From Chthoniobacterales bacterium (lineage in GTDB: Bacteria > Verrucomicrobiota > Verrucomicrobiia > Chthoniobacterales > UBA10450): a DNA stretch of 64,000 nucleotides. Both the position numbers and the translations under genes were made by a program. Below the pieces are notes generated by a model that saw only the letters and a list, made by a program, of their open reading frames with translations, made no database searches and was not told the DNA's origin. Location: positions 186,001 through 250,000 of the forward strand of contig DATENU010000015.1 in NCBI GenBank assembly GCA_035274845.1, in the 5' to 3' direction. Every line of letters starts with the position of its first letter. Positions within the stretch are counted from its first letter, which is position 1. Shown here piece after piece: positions 61,666-64,000 of this stretch.

Positions 61666-64000
61666 ACGGCGGCGCGCTGACCGATTGCGGGTGTTGCGAA
61701 GGGCTCACGGCCGAGACGCCGGCGCTGGTGGAAAACCGAGCAGGCTTGAGCGCTATCGCCTATCGGTGCGGCACGCATGCGCAATTCAAGCAAAGCATGC
61801 TGGCCGCGCTTTCCAGCTCGAGCCGGCCGGCCTTGCGCGCACTCGGCACGCGCGAGGATGACGATTTTTCCATCGCGCTGCTCGATGCGTGGGCGGCGGT
61901 TTCCGACGTTCTCACCTTTTATCAGGAGCGGATCGCTAACGAGTCCTATTTGCGCACGGCAACCGAGCGCCTGTCGCTTCTCCAACTCGCGCGCCTGATT
62001 GGTTACGAGTTGCGGCCCGGCGTTGCCGCCAGTGTTTACCTCGCCTTTACCCTCGAAGATTCCGAAGGCTCGCCCCGCACGACGACGATCGACGTGGGGA
62101 CACAAGTCCAAAGCATTCCCGGCCCGGGCGAAGAACTGCAGACTTTTGAGACCAGTGAAAAGTTCGAGGCGCGGACCGACTTCAACAGCATCAGGGTGCC
62201 GCAAACCGAACTGGTCGTACCGCACGCCGGAAGCACGCATGTCTATTTGAAGGGCACGGAAACGAACCTGAAACTCGGCGATCGGCTGTTGTTTGTCGGA
62301 GCGGAACGGGAAGCGGATCCCGCCAGCACCCAATGGGATATTCACTCAGTGACGACCATTGTTCCAGATTACGATGCCAACCGGACGCGCGTCGAATGGG
62401 CAAAAGGCCTCAAGGCGATTTCAGCGCCGCAGGTATTTGCGCTGCGCCAGCGGGCATCGCTCTTCGGATATAACGCGCCGCATCGAGCCACGCTCTCGAC
62501 TGAGATACTGGCTCACTACCTCATTACCGTTAGCTCCGGTGCCGCGGTTGGTGACTGGCCATTTACAATCGGCCAAACAATCGATCTCGATACGACGTAT
62601 TCCGCTATTATGCCGGAAAGCTGGCTGGTGCTTTCGCAGTCGGCAACCCAGAAACTGTACCGCGCGAATACGGTGACAGAAGCTTCCGCGGCAAGGTTTG
62701 CCATCGCCGGCAAGACCACCCGGATTGATCTCGATACGAGCCAGGATCTAATGCTATTTGAAGCCGCGTACCGCGACACGACTGTCTTCGCGCAAAGCGA
62801 GTTGCTGGAAATCGCCGAGGAGCCGCGGGCGGAGTCGGTTCATGGCAGCGAAATCGTGTTTGACCGGATCGTGGAAGGTCTTCTCCCGAAGCAGGGCCTT
62901 GCCATTAGCGGCAAACGCGCCCGTATCCAAGTGCCGGAGAACGCGACGGGATTGGTTTTTCTCCCGGCCAATGGTTCAGCGGCGGTCACGTTGAACCCTG
63001 GGGATTCGCTTCAGGTTCTCAGCGCGCCGTCGCTCGTGCCCGCGAGCGGCTGGCATCTCTCGGTGCTATCTCCCGGCAATCTGCGGGTCGCTTTGCAGTC
63101 CTTTCTTCTGCAACAAATCAAGTGGCCCGTGGCAGATCGCGATGGGCGGACCGGTTCGGTTACGGCGGGATCGAATCAACTCCTGCTGGTGCCGGCGACA
63201 AAAGACGATCCGACGATCTCCGAAATCGCCTTCATTGCCAACGGTGCGGCAGCCATCACGTCAGATCGTGATCGCACGACGGTTCAACTGCGCGATCCGC
63301 TCCAAGGCAGTTACGATCGCGCGACCTTCGCAATCAACGCGAACGTCGTGCTCGCCACTCACGGCGAAACAAAAGAGGAAGTTCTTGGCAACGGCGATGC
63401 CAGCCAGCCCTATCAGCGTTTCACGTTGCAAGAATCGCCGCTCACCTTTGTGCACGGCTCGTCGCCGAGCGGAGCGGCATCCACTCTGGAAGTTCGCGTG
63501 AACGATGTCCTCTGGCACGAAACTTCGACGCTGTTCGGACGCGGCCCGCGCGATCGCGTTTTCATCACCCGGGCAGATGACAATGGCAAGACGAGTGTGC
63601 AATTTGGCGACGGCGTAACCGGTGCGCGATTGCCGAGCGGCCAGGAAAATGTGCAGGCCACCTACCGTCAGGGCATCGGCCTGGCCGGGCTCGTAAAAGC
63701 GGGACAACTAAGTCTCCTGACTTCGCCGCCGCTCGGCGTGCAGGAAGTCACGAATCCCACCGAGGCCGCCGGCGCAGATGACCGTGAGTCCCGCGACGAC
63801 GCCCGCGAGAACGCGCCGCGAACCGTGCTTACGCTCGATCGCATCGTCTCCTTGCGCGATTACGAAGATTTCGTGCGCGGTTACGCCGGCATCGCCAAGG
63901 CGCTGGCCACCTGGACGTGGGACGGACATACCCGCGGCATTTTCCTGACCGTCGCCGGGCCCAACGGCGCGGAGATAAAAATTGAAGGCGACTTCGGGCT
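61662..64000 (+). CDS. eCIS baseplate protein J/gp6-like 2 (Pvc12-type), cut by window end
   Basis: The frame opens at GTG 61662, overlapping the previous stop (GTGA), and stays open for 779 codons to the edge. Recognisable parts are DFSIALLDAWAAVSDVLTFYQERIANESYLRTATER, near the start, LARLIGYELRPGVAAS, VQFGDGVTGARLPSGQENV and, near the edge, ARENAPRTVLTLDRIVSLRDYEDFVRGYAGIAKA, the baseplate-J signature. It partners the preceding protein in the wedge, as Pvc11/Pvc12 do. It begins with a Cys-rich stretch (DCGCCEG). The C-terminus is missing only because the window ends. Confidence 0.92.
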   Translation, partial: MNGGALTDCGCCEGLTAETPALVENRAGLSAIAYRCGTHAQFKQSMLAALSSSSRPALRALGTREDDDFSIALLDAWAAVSDVLTFYQERIANESYLRTATERLSLLQLARLIGYELRPGVAASVYLAFTLEDSEGSPRTTTIDVGTQVQSIPGPGEELQTFETSEKFEARTDFNSIRVPQTELVVPHAGSTHVYLKGTETNLKLGDRLLFVGAEREADPASTQWDIHSVTTIVPDYDANRTRVEWAKGLKAISAPQVFALRQRASLFGYNAPHRATLSTEILAHYLITVSSGAAVGDWPFTIGQTIDLDTTYSAIMPESWLVLSQSATQKLYRANTVTEASAARFAIAGKTTRIDLDTSQDLMLFEAAYRDTTVFAQSELLEIAEEPRAESVHGSEIVFDRIVEGLLPKQGLAISGKRARIQVPENATGLVFLPANGSAAVTLNPGDSLQVLSAPSLVPASGWHLSVLSPGNLRVALQSFLLQQIKWPVADRDGRTGSVTAGSNQLLLVPATKDDPTISEIAFIANGAAAITSDRDRTTVQLRDPLQGSYDRATFAINANVVLATHGETKEEVLGNGDASQPYQRFTLQESPLTFVHGSSPSGAASTLEVRVNDVLWHETSTLFGRGPRDRVFITRADDNGKTSVQFGDGVTGARLPSGQENVQATYRQGIGLAGLVKAGQLSLLTSPPLGVQEVTNPTEAAGADDRESRDDARENAPRTVLTLDRIVSLRDYEDFVRGYAGIAKALATWTWDGHTRGIFLTVAGPNGAEIKIEGDFG

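Overview
The window is GC-rich, densely coded bacterial chromosome that best fits a Verrucomicrobiota-like Gram-negative, possibly of soil. This is inference: the clues are the DUF3300/DUF2950 pair, an FGE/sulfatase pair, an outer-membrane OprD-type porin, a four-helix-bundle (IVS/S23) gene and runs of heptanucleotide repeats. There is no rRNA, CRISPR array or IS element, and the only tRNA sequence is a 3' fragment.

Region 1 (1-14.4 kb) is a sugar uptake and fermentation neighbourhood. It holds the end of PTS enzyme I, a PTS EIIC with two EIIB domains, L-lactate dehydrogenase, pyruvate kinase, 6-phosphofructokinase and a three-part fusion of a cNMP-like sensor, acetate kinase and PduL phosphotransacylase. 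A less GC-rich minus-strand defence block (3.7-8.0 kb) interrupts it: a helicase-less type ISP-like restriction-modification protein, an overlapping kinase-like protein and an 89-residue protein.

Region 2 (14.4-27.4 kb) starts with a histidine kinase/FixJ-type regulator pair, split by a four-helix-bundle gene flanked by inverted heptamer repeats, plus a lone receiver. A probable amino-acid decarboxylation operon follows: Orn/Lys/Arg-type decarboxylase, AspT exchanger, aspartate 4-decarboxylase, OprD porin, second AspT and a TRIC-family channel. Asp in, Ala and CO2 out would consume protons and help build proton-motive force.

Region 3 (27.4-41 kb) carries envelope and exported proteins: DUF3300, DUF2950, a lipoprotein lipase, DUF4105, a frameshifted formylglycine-generating enzyme beside the sulfatase it would activate, a beta-barrel and a periplasmic carbonic anhydrase. 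It ends with a decayed LuxR remnant, a J-domain/SH3 protein and a frameshifted DUF4236 gene. A 17-bp box of the form TNNGACCWARGTCCNAT occurs six times in regions 1-3, always between genes, and suggests a shared regulon.

Region 4 (41-64 kb) begins beside a 3' tRNA-Arg(ACG) fragment and is an extracellular contractile injection system (eCIS/PVC-like) locus running off the right edge. It has sheath, tube, baseplate-chaperone-like protein, linker, DUF4255 cap, AAA+ ATPase, two DUF4157 putative cargo proteins with cell-wall-enzyme-like C-termini, a GH13 glycosidase, CIS tube protein, LysM, gpD-like hub, gpV-like spike, PAAR-like tip, gp25 wedge and two large baseplate proteins, the last one cut by the window end. 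The polarity of the tRNA fragment suggests this side belongs to an integrated element.
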